Below are positions 43,059 through 51,686 of a stretch of 58,062 nt of DNA, one piece after another (the stretch's first letter is position 1; every line of letters starts with the position of its first letter). Source of the stretch: Brevundimonas sp. UBA5713 (GTDB taxonomy: Bacteria; Pseudomonadota; Alphaproteobacteria; Caulobacterales; Caulobacteraceae); assembly GCF_002419815.1 (NCBI RefSeq), contig NZ_DIGV01000014.1, forward strand, positions 1-58,062, written 5' to 3'. The position numbers and the translations under genes were made by a program. Under the pieces are notes generated by a model, which worked only from the letters and a program-made list of their open reading frames with translations, ran no database searches and was not told the DNA's origin.

Positions 43059-43828
43059 GCGTCGGCCTGTTCCTTGCGACGTCGCTCGCGCAGAACCAAT
43101 ACCATGGCAATCAGCGAACCCGCAGCAAGGCCGAACCACGTCAGCGCATAGACCAGATGGCTATTGGTGAATTTCACCACGGTCAGCCCTGCGCGCGGCC
43201 ACTCGGCTGGCCCAGCGGTGTCGGCCTGGGCGTCGATGAAATAGCTGGCCGCGGGGCCGGTTACGCCGCGCGTGGACAGGATGGCGGGCACTTCGCGGGC
43301 GTACCAGTTATTGGCCGCTGGATCATTGTGGCGCAGGAAGGCGCCATCGCCTTCGCCCAGCCGCAGCAGGCCGGTCACGCTCGCCGTCTCCGGCGCATCG
43401 GGGCGGCTGGAAGGCTCTTTCAGTTCGGGCGGGACAAAGCCGCGATTGACCAGGACGGTAAAGCCCCTATCCGTTTCCAGCGGCGTCAAAATCCACCAGC
43501 CGCCGCCAAGGTCCGTCACCGCCTTGACCGGGGTTTCGAGATCATGACGGAAGCGACCCGAAACCTTGACCCGCAGATATTCATGATCGTCGCGCGTGAT
43601 AGTCACATCGGGCGGCGGCGCATCGACGGGTGCCGCGTGGATACGGGTCTCTACCCGTTCGATCAGGGCCAGTTTCCAGCCCAGTCTATAGACCTGCCAA
43701 ACCCCCAGCGCGGTAAAGCCCGCGAACAGAAACAGGAAGATGGTTACCACCAAGACGCGCCAAAGGCGGCCACCGTGGGGGTGACCGCCTTCAAAGCGTG
43801 CGGACTGCGGGGTTTGGCGGTCCGTCAT
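43055..43828 (-). CDS. SURF1-family oxidase assembly protein
   Basis: 257 residues with membrane helices at each end (about 25-45 and 225-243). FAGFTALGVWQVYRLGWKLALIERV and the C-terminal GLTVVKFTNSHLVYALTWFGLA are the SURF1 signatures. SURF1 helps insert heme in heme-copper oxidases; a quinol-oxidase-specific form (Surf1q) is known in Paracoccus. It follows cyoD and overlaps regB. No cyoE is present in the window. Confidence 0.92.
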   Translation of the reverse strand: MTDRQTPQSARFEGGHPHGGRLWRVLVVTIFLFLFAGFTALGVWQVYRLGWKLALIERVETRIHAAPVDAPPPDVTITRDDHEYLRVKVSGRFRHDLETPVKAVTDLGGGWWILTPLETDRGFTVLVNRGFVPPELKEPSSRPDAPETASVTGLLRLGEGDGAFLRHNDPAANNWYAREVPAILSTRGVTGPAASYFIDAQADTAGPAEWPRAGLTVVKFTNSHLVYALTWFGLAAGSLIAMVLVLRERRRKEQADA

Positions 43829-43836
43829 CTCATACC

Positions 43837-44211
43837 TCAGCCAAAGCTCGGCATGTTGTGGACCGGCATCATGTTGGTGTTCAGGTGCCACATGACCCAG
43901 ATCGAACCGGCCACGGCAATCACCACCACAACGATGGTGAACAGCAGGGCCAGCATGTTCCAGCCCCCTTCCGACTTCGGATGCAGGTGCAGGAAGTAGA
44001 TCATGTGAACCACCATCTGCACTGCGGCGAAGGCCACGATGATGATGGCGGTGGCCTGCACCGGCAGCACGCCCGTCATCACAAGGGCAAACGGGATGGC
44101 CGTCAGGATGACCGAGGCGATGAAGCCGATCAGATAGTCACGGTAAGAGCCGTGGTAACCGCCCTCTTCGTGGTGGTCGTCGTGGGGCTCGTGGGTGTCG
44201 TGTCCGCTCAT
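43837..44211 (-). CDS. cyoD: CyoD, cytochrome o ubiquinol oxidase subunit IV
   Basis: 124 residues. A His/Glu/Asp-rich N-terminus (SGHDTHEPHDDHHEE) precedes SYRDYLIGFIASVILTAIPFALV, HMIYFLHLHPKSEGGWN and a third helix, the usual three-helix CyoD. It overlaps cyoC by ATGA and leads toward surf1. Confidence 0.93.
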   Translation of the reverse strand: MSGHDTHEPHDDHHEEGGYHGSYRDYLIGFIASVILTAIPFALVMTGVLPVQATAIIIVAFAAVQMVVHMIYFLHLHPKSEGGWNMLALLFTIVVVVIAVAGSIWVMWHLNTNMMPVHNMPSFG

Positions 44212-44855
44212 CGCAGCATCCCCATCAGATAGACAAAGGTGAAGACGCCGATCCAGATCACGTCCAGGAAGTGCCAGAACATCGACAGGCACATCAGGCG
44301 GCGTTTATTGGCCTGGATCAGGCCCTTTTGCATGACCTGAACCATCAGGGTGACCAGCCAGATAATACCGAAGGTCACGTGTAGGCCGTGGGTGCCCACC
44401 AGAATGAAGAAGGCCGACAGGAAGCCGCTGCGTTGCGGCGTCGCGCCCACGTGGATCAGGTGCTGGAACTCGTAGAGTTCGATACCCAGGAAGGCCAGAC
44501 CGAACAGGCCGGTGATGCCGAGCCAGATCAGGGTTTGTTTGATCTGGTTCTTCATCATCGCCAGCATGGCGAAGCCGTAGGTGATCGAGGAGAACAGCAG
44601 CATGGCCGTGTTCACCGCGATCAGGTTCAGGTCGAACAGGTCCTTAGGGGCGGGACCGGCGGCGTAGTTGCCACCGATCACGGCGTAGACCGCAAACAGC
44701 ATCGCGAAGATGAGGCAGTCGCTCATCAGATACATCCAGAAGCCCAGCATGGTGCTGGAGCCTTCGGGATGGTGCGGCTCTTTCTCGGGGTGCCACAGCG
44801 GGCCGCCCTGTTCGTCGACGTAGTCGGGGTGGATGGGGGCTTGAACAGCGCTCAT
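44208..44855 (-). CDS. cyoC: CyoC, cytochrome o ubiquinol oxidase subunit III
   Basis: 215 residues, about five membrane helices. STMLGFWMYLMSDCLIFAML (about 35-54), GTHGLHVTFGIIWL and LCLSMFWHFLDVIWIGVFTFVYLMG are the subunit III hallmarks. It lies 4 bases after cyoB and overlaps cyoD. Confidence 0.96.
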   Translation of the reverse strand: MSAVQAPIHPDYVDEQGGPLWHPEKEPHHPEGSSTMLGFWMYLMSDCLIFAMLFAVYAVIGGNYAAGPAPKDLFDLNLIAVNTAMLLFSSITYGFAMLAMMKNQIKQTLIWLGITGLFGLAFLGIELYEFQHLIHVGATPQRSGFLSAFFILVGTHGLHVTFGIIWLVTLMVQVMQKGLIQANKRRLMCLSMFWHFLDVIWIGVFTFVYLMGMLR

Positions 44856-44859
44856 CGGA

Positions 44860-46872
44860 TCAGCCCTTCACTTGCAGATTGGCGAGGGCGTGGGTGCGAG
44901 CATCCTCGGTCGCCACAACCTCTTCCACCGGAATGTAGTAGTCGCGGCGGTAGTTGAACGTATGCGCGATCGACACCGCGATGATGGCGACGAACGATGC
45001 CGCTGCCAGCCACCAGATGTACCAGATCAGCGCCAGACCACAGACCATGCTCAGGGCCGACAGGATCACACCCGTGCCGGTGTTGGACGGCATGTGGATG
45101 GCCTCGAAGCCCTTGGTCGGACGCACATACTGGCGGTTCTTCATGTCTGCCCAGCTGTCCGAGTCATGGATGATCGGGGTCTTGGCGAAGTTGTATGCCG
45201 GCGGCGGCGACGAGGTCGCCCATTCCAGCGTACGGCCATCCCACGGGTCACCCGTTTCATCGCGCAGCTTGTCGCGGTTGATGATCGACACGGCGAACTG
45301 CACCAGCATGGCGAAGATGCCGACGGCAATGATGGCCACGCCCACAGCGGCGATGATGAACCAGATCTGATAGGCCGGATCGTCAAACACGCGCATACGA
45401 CGCGTCACGCCCATGAAGCCCAGCACATAGAGCGGGGCAAAGGCGACCCAGAAGCCGACCACCCAGCACCAGAAGCTGACCAGACCCCACTTTTTATCCA
45501 GCTTGTAGCCGAAGGCCTTGGGCCACCAGTAGTTGATGGCGGCGAACAGGCCGAACAGCACGCCACCGATGATGACGTTGTGGAAGTGGGCGATCAGGAA
45601 CAGCGAGTTGTGCAGCACAAAGTCAGCGGGCGGCACAGCCAGCATCACACCCGTCATGCCGCCGATGACAAAGGTCAGCATGAAGGCGATCAGCCACATC
45701 ATCGGCAGTTCGAAGCGAATACGGCCGCGGTACATGGTGAACAGCCAGTTGAACACCTTCGCCCCTGTCGGGATGGAGATGATCATGGTGGTGATGCCGA
45801 AGAAGGAGTTCACCGAGGCACCCGAGCCCATGGTGAAGAAGTGGTGCAACCACACCAGATACGACAGGATGGTGATACAGACGGTGGCGTAAACCATCGA
45901 GGTATAGCCGAACAGGCGCTTGCCCGAGAAGGTCGAGGCGACCTCCGAGAACACACCGAACAGCGGCAGGATCAGGATGTAGACTTCCGGGTGACCCCAG
46001 ATCCAAATCAGGTTCACGTACATCATCGGGTTGCCGCCGAAGTCGTTCGTGAAGAAGTTGGTGCCGATGTAACGGTCAGCCGACAGCAGGGCCAGCGTCG
46101 CCGTCAGGATCGGGAACGAGGCCACGATCAGGATGTTGGCGCACAGCGACGTCCAGGTGAACACCGGCATCTTCATCATGCCCATGCCCGGCGCGCGCAT
46201 CTTGATAATGGTCGCGATCAGGTTGATGCCGGACAGGGTTGTGCCGACGCCCGCGACCTGTAGCGACCAGATGTAGTAGTCGACGCCGACGCCCGGGCTA
46301 TAGCCGATACCTGACAGCGGCGGATAGGCCAGCCAGCCCGTGCGGGCGAACTCGCCCACGAACAGCGAGGCCATGACCATGATGGCACCGGCGGTCGTCA
46401 TCCAGAACGAGAAATTGTTCAGGAACGGGAAGGACACGTCGCGCGCACCGATCTGCAACGGCACCAGATAGTTCATCAGGCCCGTGATCATCGGCATGGC
46501 CACGAAGAAGATCATGATCACGCCGTGGGCGGTGAAGATCTGGTCATAGTGGTGCGCGTTCAGATAGCCCTCGGACCCGCCGAAAGCCATCGCCTGCTGG
46601 ATACGCATCATGACCGCATCGGCAAAGCCGCGCAGGAACATGACCAAACCCAGGATCATGTACATGATCCCGATCTTCTTGTGGTCGACGGTGGTGAACC
46701 ACTCTTTCCAGAGATAGCCCCACAGCTTGTATTTGGTCAGCAGAGCCAGAACGCCCAGACCGCCCAGAACCACCACCGCAAAGGTGACGTGCACGATCGG
46801 GTCGGTCGGGATGGCCGCCCAGCTCAGACGCCCCAGAAGAGGCGAGGTTTCAACGATTGCTTCAGAAGCCAT
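44860..46872 (-). CDS. cyoB: CyoB, cytochrome o ubiquinol oxidase subunit I
   Basis: 670 residues, the catalytic heme-copper subunit with about 15 helices. HGVIMIFFVAMP (low-spin heme His), WIWGHPEVYILILP with His/Tyr of the CuB site, WLHHFFTMG (two CuB His), and the heme-binding HFHNVIIGG are all intact. It pumps protons while reducing oxygen with ubiquinol. It lies 10 bases after cyoA. Confidence 0.97.
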   Translation of the reverse strand: MASEAIVETSPLLGRLSWAAIPTDPIVHVTFAVVVLGGLGVLALLTKYKLWGYLWKEWFTTVDHKKIGIMYMILGLVMFLRGFADAVMMRIQQAMAFGGSEGYLNAHHYDQIFTAHGVIMIFFVAMPMITGLMNYLVPLQIGARDVSFPFLNNFSFWMTTAGAIMVMASLFVGEFARTGWLAYPPLSGIGYSPGVGVDYYIWSLQVAGVGTTLSGINLIATIIKMRAPGMGMMKMPVFTWTSLCANILIVASFPILTATLALLSADRYIGTNFFTNDFGGNPMMYVNLIWIWGHPEVYILILPLFGVFSEVASTFSGKRLFGYTSMVYATVCITILSYLVWLHHFFTMGSGASVNSFFGITTMIISIPTGAKVFNWLFTMYRGRIRFELPMMWLIAFMLTFVIGGMTGVMLAVPPADFVLHNSLFLIAHFHNVIIGGVLFGLFAAINYWWPKAFGYKLDKKWGLVSFWCWVVGFWVAFAPLYVLGFMGVTRRMRVFDDPAYQIWFIIAAVGVAIIAVGIFAMLVQFAVSIINRDKLRDETGDPWDGRTLEWATSSPPPAYNFAKTPIIHDSDSWADMKNRQYVRPTKGFEAIHMPSNTGTGVILSALSMVCGLALIWYIWWLAAASFVAIIAVSIAHTFNYRRDYYIPVEEVVATEDARTHALANLQVKG

Positions 46873-46882
46873 GACGGGGGTC

Positions 46883-48175
46883 TCAGGATTGCGAGACAGA
46901 CGTCACAGACGCCGTCCCGACAGAAAGAGGGGGGATGCCGTTCTGCGCGGCGTTCACGGCCACAGCGGCGGGAACCGGCGTCTGGCCCGGAACAAGACCG
47001 CGACCGGTCAGGCGGGCGAACGGATCGGCCCGCTGCAGGGTGACGGCATTGGCCTGACGGCGCAGATTGGCCTCGATGGCGGCGCGTTCGGCCTCCAGCG
47101 GGGTGCAGACCTGCATCACATAGCTTTCGCCCGAGCCAAAGACGGCATCACCGCGACGGGCGAACTTGTCATAGACCAGCGGCCAGGTGTTGCTCACGGC
47201 GGCCAGACCCAGACCACCCTTGCGATCGATGTCCATCATCTCGCCCATGCACATCTTGCCCGGCTGGACGCACATGTTGACGACGGCGTTGAACAGCAGC
47301 GGGTCAACCGAGCCATAGTAGGTGACCGGCACCTTCTCCGACGGCTTTTCGAGCTCCAGATAGGTTTCGCGATCCAGAGTGTTGGCTCCGGCGCGGGCCT
47401 TGGCGACCCACTGGTCGAAGTCGGCCTGCTCCATGCCCTTGAAGGCAAAGCGCATGTTGGAGAAGCCGTCGCCCGAATAGTTGGCCGAGAAGCCGACATA
47501 CTCACCCGGACGGTTGATCACGGCGTGCAGCTTGGTCTCCATGCCCGGCATGGCATAGATCTGACCGGCCATGGCGGGGACGTAGAAGCTGTTCATCACG
47601 CCCGAAGAGGTGATGTGGAAGCGGACCGGACGGTCCACCGGTGCGGCCAGCTCATTGACCGTGGCAATGCCGTATTCGGGATAGATGAAGAGCCATTTCC
47701 AGTCCAAGGCCACCACTTCGACCTGCAAGGTCTGGTGATCCTCGGTGACGGCGTGGCCGTCCTTGATGCGGTCCAGCGGACGGTAAGGGTCCAGCAAATG
47801 GGTACCGGCCCAGGTCACCGCACCCAGACAGATGATGATCAGCAGCGGCACAGCCCAGATGACCAGCTCCAGATGGGTGGAGTGGTCCCAATCGGGGTCA
47901 TAGTCCTTTTCGACCGCCTTGTTCGACGCGCGGTATTTCCACGCGAAGAAGATGGTCAGCGCCATCACCGGAATGATGACGACCAGCATCAGCAGCACCG
48001 AGAAGACCAGAAGGTCGCGCTGCTGGATGGCGATATCGCCGGCCGGCGACAGGACAATCGCCTCGCAGCCCGCAAGGGCCGCCATGAGAGGCGCAAGGGC
48101 GAGCGGCCTTATCAAGCGTGAGGACATCACGCGACGGGCCAGGCTTACGGGGTGAGCGGGCACAGTTTCGGTCAT
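46883..48175 (-). CDS. cyoA: CyoA, cytochrome o ubiquinol oxidase subunit II
   Basis: 430 residues from the ATG at 48175 (ATG at 48127 is an alternative). Lipobox MAALAGCEA, with Cys37 lipidated, two membrane helices, then a cupredoxin domain lacking CuA ligands, as in quinol oxidases (VVALDWKWLFIYPEYGIATVN, SSGVMNSFYVPAMAGQIYAMPGM). The C-terminus is extended by about 90 residues beyond the E. coli length, Ala/Pro-rich. First gene of the operon, divergent from the MFS gene. Confidence 0.93.
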   Translation of the reverse strand: MTETVPAHPVSLARRVMSSRLIRPLALAPLMAALAGCEAIVLSPAGDIAIQQRDLLVFSVLLMLVVIIPVMALTIFFAWKYRASNKAVEKDYDPDWDHSTHLELVIWAVPLLIIICLGAVTWAGTHLLDPYRPLDRIKDGHAVTEDHQTLQVEVVALDWKWLFIYPEYGIATVNELAAPVDRPVRFHITSSGVMNSFYVPAMAGQIYAMPGMETKLHAVINRPGEYVGFSANYSGDGFSNMRFAFKGMEQADFDQWVAKARAGANTLDRETYLELEKPSEKVPVTYYGSVDPLLFNAVVNMCVQPGKMCMGEMMDIDRKGGLGLAAVSNTWPLVYDKFARRGDAVFGSGESYVMQVCTPLEAERAAIEANLRRQANAVTLQRADPFARLTGRGLVPGQTPVPAAVAVNAAQNGIPPLSVGTASVTSVSQS

Positions 48176-48323
48176 TGCGCTCGCCCCGTAACCCCACCTG
48201 CAAATGCGGGACATTGGACAATCCGCCCTATCCCCTCATTCGCCCCGACGGAGCAAATGGGCGGCTTCTTCATTCTATCAGTATGGGCGCCTCGACGCCC
48301 GGTCGCAGAGAACGGCATTTGTC

Positions 48324-49652
48324 ATGAACGCTTCGGGCGCGCCTTCTTCCGAGTCCCTTGAACGGGACGCCAGTCAGATCAACGCGCGACATGGCAAAAT
48401 CGACGCGGGCGAAATTGCGGTTGGCGTAATTATTGGCCGTACGTCGGAATTTTTTGACTTCTTCGTCTATGCCATCGCCTCGGTGGTGGTGTTTCCGGCA
48501 CTGGTCTTCCCTTACGCAGGTCCGGTACAGGGCACCCTGCTCTCCTTCGCGGTTTTTGCCGTGGCCTTTCTGGCCCGCCCTATCGGCTCGGCCATCTTTA
48601 TCGCCGTGGACCGCCGCTTTGGGCGCGGCACCAAACTGACCATCGCCCTGTTCCTGCTGGGTATCTCGACGGTCTGTCTGGGCTTTTTGCCCAGCTACGC
48701 CACCGCGGGCCACTGGGCCGCAGTCATGCTGATCGTCCTGCGGATCGGTCAGGGCATCGCTCTGGGCGGAACCTGGGATGGCATGGCCTCGCTGCTGGCG
48801 GTGTCGGCTCCGGGAAACCGCCGTGGCTGGTATGCGATGGTGCCGCAGCTGGGTGCCCCGCTGGGCCTGATCGTGGCCAGCGCCCTGTTCGCCTATTTCA
48901 TCGCCAAGCTGTCGCCCGAAGACTTCTATAGCTGGGGCTGGCGCTATCCATTCTTCGTGGCCTTTGCCATCAACGTGGTGGCTCTGTTCGCGCGCCTGCG
49001 GATCGTGGTCACCCCGACCTTCCAGTCGGCCTTCCATTCGCGCGAACTGAAGCCGACGCCGATCGGCTCCACCGTGCGTGAGGACGGCGTCGGCATTCTG
49101 GTTGGCACCTTTGCCCCGCTGGCGGCCTTTGCCATGTTCCACATGGTCACCGTGTATCCGCTGTCGTGGGTGTATCTGTATACCGACGAGAGCCCTGCCC
49201 GCTTCCTGATGATCGAGCTGATCGGTGCCGTGTTCGGCGTGGCCGCCATCCTCGCCTCGGGCTGGCTGGCTGACCGCTATGGCCGCCGCAAGCTGATCGG
49301 CGCGACCGCGTTTGGTATCGCCGTCTTCTCGGCCTTGGCACCGCAAATGCTGGATGGCGGTATGGGCGGCGAGTTCGCCTATATGATCATCGGCTTCATC
49401 CTGTTGGGCCTGTCGTTCGGTCAGGCGTCGGGCGTGATCGCCTCGGGCTTTACCCCCCGCAACCGCTACACCGCCTCGGCCCTGACGTCGGACCTGACGT
49501 GGCTGTTCGGCGCGGGCTTTGCCCCGATGGTGGCCCTGTGGCTGTCGGCAGAGTTCGGTGCCTATGCCGGTGGCGCCTATCTGCTGTCGGGCGCTGTGGT
49601 GACCCTACTGGCCCTTTGGCTGAACCGTCGTGTGGGTCTGGCCCGCGACTGA
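48324..49652 (+). CDS. MFS transporter, metabolite:H+ symporter type
   Basis: 442 residues with about 12 membrane segments. GRTSEFFDFFVYAIASVVVFPALVFP near the start, ARPIGSAIFIAVDRRFGRG (motif A) and LRIGQGIALGGTWDGMASLL are typical of the MHS group (ShiA/YhjE-like). Substrate unknown. ATG at 48324; longer frames run through the divergent cyoA promoter. A strong terminator follows. Confidence 0.88.
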   Translation: MNASGAPSSESLERDASQINARHGKIDAGEIAVGVIIGRTSEFFDFFVYAIASVVVFPALVFPYAGPVQGTLLSFAVFAVAFLARPIGSAIFIAVDRRFGRGTKLTIALFLLGISTVCLGFLPSYATAGHWAAVMLIVLRIGQGIALGGTWDGMASLLAVSAPGNRRGWYAMVPQLGAPLGLIVASALFAYFIAKLSPEDFYSWGWRYPFFVAFAINVVALFARLRIVVTPTFQSAFHSRELKPTPIGSTVREDGVGILVGTFAPLAAFAMFHMVTVYPLSWVYLYTDESPARFLMIELIGAVFGVAAILASGWLADRYGRRKLIGATAFGIAVFSALAPQMLDGGMGGEFAYMIIGFILLGLSFGQASGVIASGFTPRNRYTASALTSDLTWLFGAGFAPMVALWLSAEFGAYAGGAYLLSGAVVTLLALWLNRRVGLARD

Positions 49653-49676
49653 TCCCTCTCGGGCATCAGACACAAT

Positions 49677-49706
49677 AAAAGGCGAGGCCGGTGGCCTCGC
49701 CTTTTT
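49677..49706. terminator. bidirectional terminator
   Basis: Stem AAAAGGCGAGGCC / GGCCTCGCCTTTT, 3-base loop, five T on the plus strand. It closes the MFS gene and faces the end of the FMN reductase gene. Confidence 0.93.
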
Positions 49707-49730
49707 CTTTGTCCGCCCGGCTGAGGCTGA

Positions 49731-50282
49731 TCAGCCCTTGTGATGACCGGCGAAGGCGACGAAGTCCTTCATATAGCCAACCAGAAACGCCTTGGTGCCA
49801 TCATTGGTAATGTCGTGATTGTCGTCGATCAGACCGTCCTTGAAGTTCAGATAGACTTCGATGGCGTTGAACTGGGCCACGTTCAAAAAGCCCAGAACCG
49901 GACGCAAGGCATTCTGGCCGATGGCGGCGCCGATGCCGCTGGGCGAGGTCCCGATGACGCCGACCGGCTTTTCCTTAAAGCTGTTCTGGCCCCATGGACG
50001 ACTGGCCCAGTCGATAGCGTTCTTCAGGCCACCGGGGATGGAGCGGTTGTATTCCGGAGTGACAATCAGGATGGCGTCGGCCCCTTCGATCGCTTCCTTC
50101 AGGGCACGGCCCTCTGCCGGATAGTCGGCATCGAAGTCCTGACGATAGATCGGCAGATCAATGCTGATGTCGGTAAAGCTGACACCCTCGGGTGCCAGCT
50201 TTTTCATTGCCTGGGCCAGTTTACGGTTGATCGAGGTCGAGGACAGACTGCCGACGATGACGCCGATTTTAAGGTCGCTCAT
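49731..50282 (-). CDS. NAD(P)H-dependent FMN reductase
   Basis: 183-residue flavodoxin-like protein (SsuE/ChrR type). FMN phosphate loop GSLSSTSINRKLA at about 11-23 and TPEYNRSIPGGLKNAIDWASRP at about 75-96. Such enzymes reduce quinones, chromate or FMN; which here is unknown. GGAGCG before the ATG at 50282. Confidence 0.92.
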   Translation of the reverse strand: MSDLKIGVIVGSLSSTSINRKLAQAMKKLAPEGVSFTDISIDLPIYRQDFDADYPAEGRALKEAIEGADAILIVTPEYNRSIPGGLKNAIDWASRPWGQNSFKEKPVGVIGTSPSGIGAAIGQNALRPVLGFLNVAQFNAIEVYLNFKDGLIDDNHDITNDGTKAFLVGYMKDFVAFAGHHKG

Positions 50283-50363
50283 GGGGCGCTCCATAGAAGA
50301 AGGGGGTCATGGGGGTAATGCTCCCGCTACGGCCCCGTTCCGCTTGCCCTCTTCTGGCGGGGC

Positions 50364-51674
50364 CTAGACGCGCACGTCGCGCTGGTCGCGACCGGCCTCG
50401 CCAAACACGCGGGCATACCGGGCCACCTCGTCCGGATCGCCGGTTGCCTTGGCGCGGTTGTCGGACAGTTTGACCGCCGGTTTCCCCGCCGCCTGCGTGA
50501 CCTTGCACACCAGCGAGATCGGCGTCAGTTCCGGCGCATCAATCGGCGCACAGTCACGGAAGTCATTAGTCAGATTGGTGCCCCAGCCAAAGCTGGTGCG
50601 CACGCGGCCTTTGAAATGGGCATGGGCCTGTTCGATGGTATCCACGTCCAGACCATCGGCCAGCACCAGCAGGCGATCCTTCGGGTCCACGCCCTTGGAG
50701 CGCCACCAGTCCATGATGATCTCGCCCCCTTCGATGGGCGGGGCAGAGTCCGGCCGGAAGCCCTTCCAGTCCGCCAGCCAGTCGGGCGCGTCGGCCAGAA
50801 AGGCGTCAGTGCCAAAGGCATCGGGCAGCACCACCAGCAGATTGCCGTCATAGGTCTGACGCCACTCCTCCAGCACCCGATACGGCGCGCGGCGCAGGGC
50901 CTCGTCGTCGCTGCCCGCCATGGCCGCCACCACCATGGGCAATTCGTGGCCGTTGGTGCCGATGGCTTCCATATCGTTGTTCATGGCCAGCAGCACATTG
51001 GAGGTGCCGATAAAGTTGGGCCCCAGCCCCGACTTCATCGCCGCCACACACCAGTCCTGCCACAAAAAGCCATGGCGACGGCGGGTCCCGAAATCCGAGA
51101 TGACCAGACCGTCCAGCTGTCTCAGCCGCTCGATCTTCTCCCACAACTTGGTCTTGGCGCGGGCGTACAGGATATCCAGCTCGAACCGACCCATACGGCC
51201 CAACGCCTTGCGGGCACGCAGTTCGTTCAGAATGGACAGGGCGGGGATTTCCCACAGCGTCACATCGGCCCACGACCCGCTGAAGGTCAGCTCGAACTGG
51301 CCGTCCTCGCCCCGCGCCAGCTGATAGTCAGGCAGCTGATAGTTCGCCAGCCACGCCAGGAAATCCGGCGTGAAAATCTGCTTCACCCCATAGAAGGTGT
51401 TGCCCCCCAGCCAGATCAGCTCGCGGTTGGAAATGCGCAGGGTACGCGCATGGTCCAACTGTGCGCGCAGTTCGCCCTCGTCGATCTCTTCGGCCAGACG
51501 CACCGTCTTGGTACGGTTGATCACACTGAAGGTCACCGGCACATCGCGGAAGCGACGCCAGATCAGTTGCAGCATCAGCAGCTTGTAGAAATCCGTGTCC
51601 AGCAGGCTGCGGACGATGGGGTCCAGTCGCCACGTATGGTCATAGGCACGTTTGGCGAGATCAACGCTGGGCAT
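50364..51674 (-). CDS. pncB: PncB, nicotinate phosphoribosyltransferase
   Basis: 436 residues. SLLDTDFYKLLMLQLIWRRF near the start, SDFGTRRRHGFLWQDWCV (about 205-222), GTSNVLLAMNNDMEAIGTNGHE with the phosphorylatable His region, and the C-terminal LSDNRAKATGDPDEVARY are the family landmarks. It converts nicotinate to NAMN for NAD salvage. Confidence 0.96.
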   Translation of the reverse strand: MPSVDLAKRAYDHTWRLDPIVRSLLDTDFYKLLMLQLIWRRFRDVPVTFSVINRTKTVRLAEEIDEGELRAQLDHARTLRISNRELIWLGGNTFYGVKQIFTPDFLAWLANYQLPDYQLARGEDGQFELTFSGSWADVTLWEIPALSILNELRARKALGRMGRFELDILYARAKTKLWEKIERLRQLDGLVISDFGTRRRHGFLWQDWCVAAMKSGLGPNFIGTSNVLLAMNNDMEAIGTNGHELPMVVAAMAGSDDEALRRAPYRVLEEWRQTYDGNLLVVLPDAFGTDAFLADAPDWLADWKGFRPDSAPPIEGGEIIMDWWRSKGVDPKDRLLVLADGLDVDTIEQAHAHFKGRVRTSFGWGTNLTNDFRDCAPIDAPELTPISLVCKVTQAAGKPAVKLSDNRAKATGDPDEVARYARVFGEAGRDQRDVRV

Positions 51675-51686
51675 GGGCGAATTTAC

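Noticed and set aside
44872..46263. 463-residue plus-strand ORF opposite cyoB
   Set aside because: Antisense frame of a clear cyoB, rich in His, Arg and Asp, as is usual for shadows of GC-rich genes.
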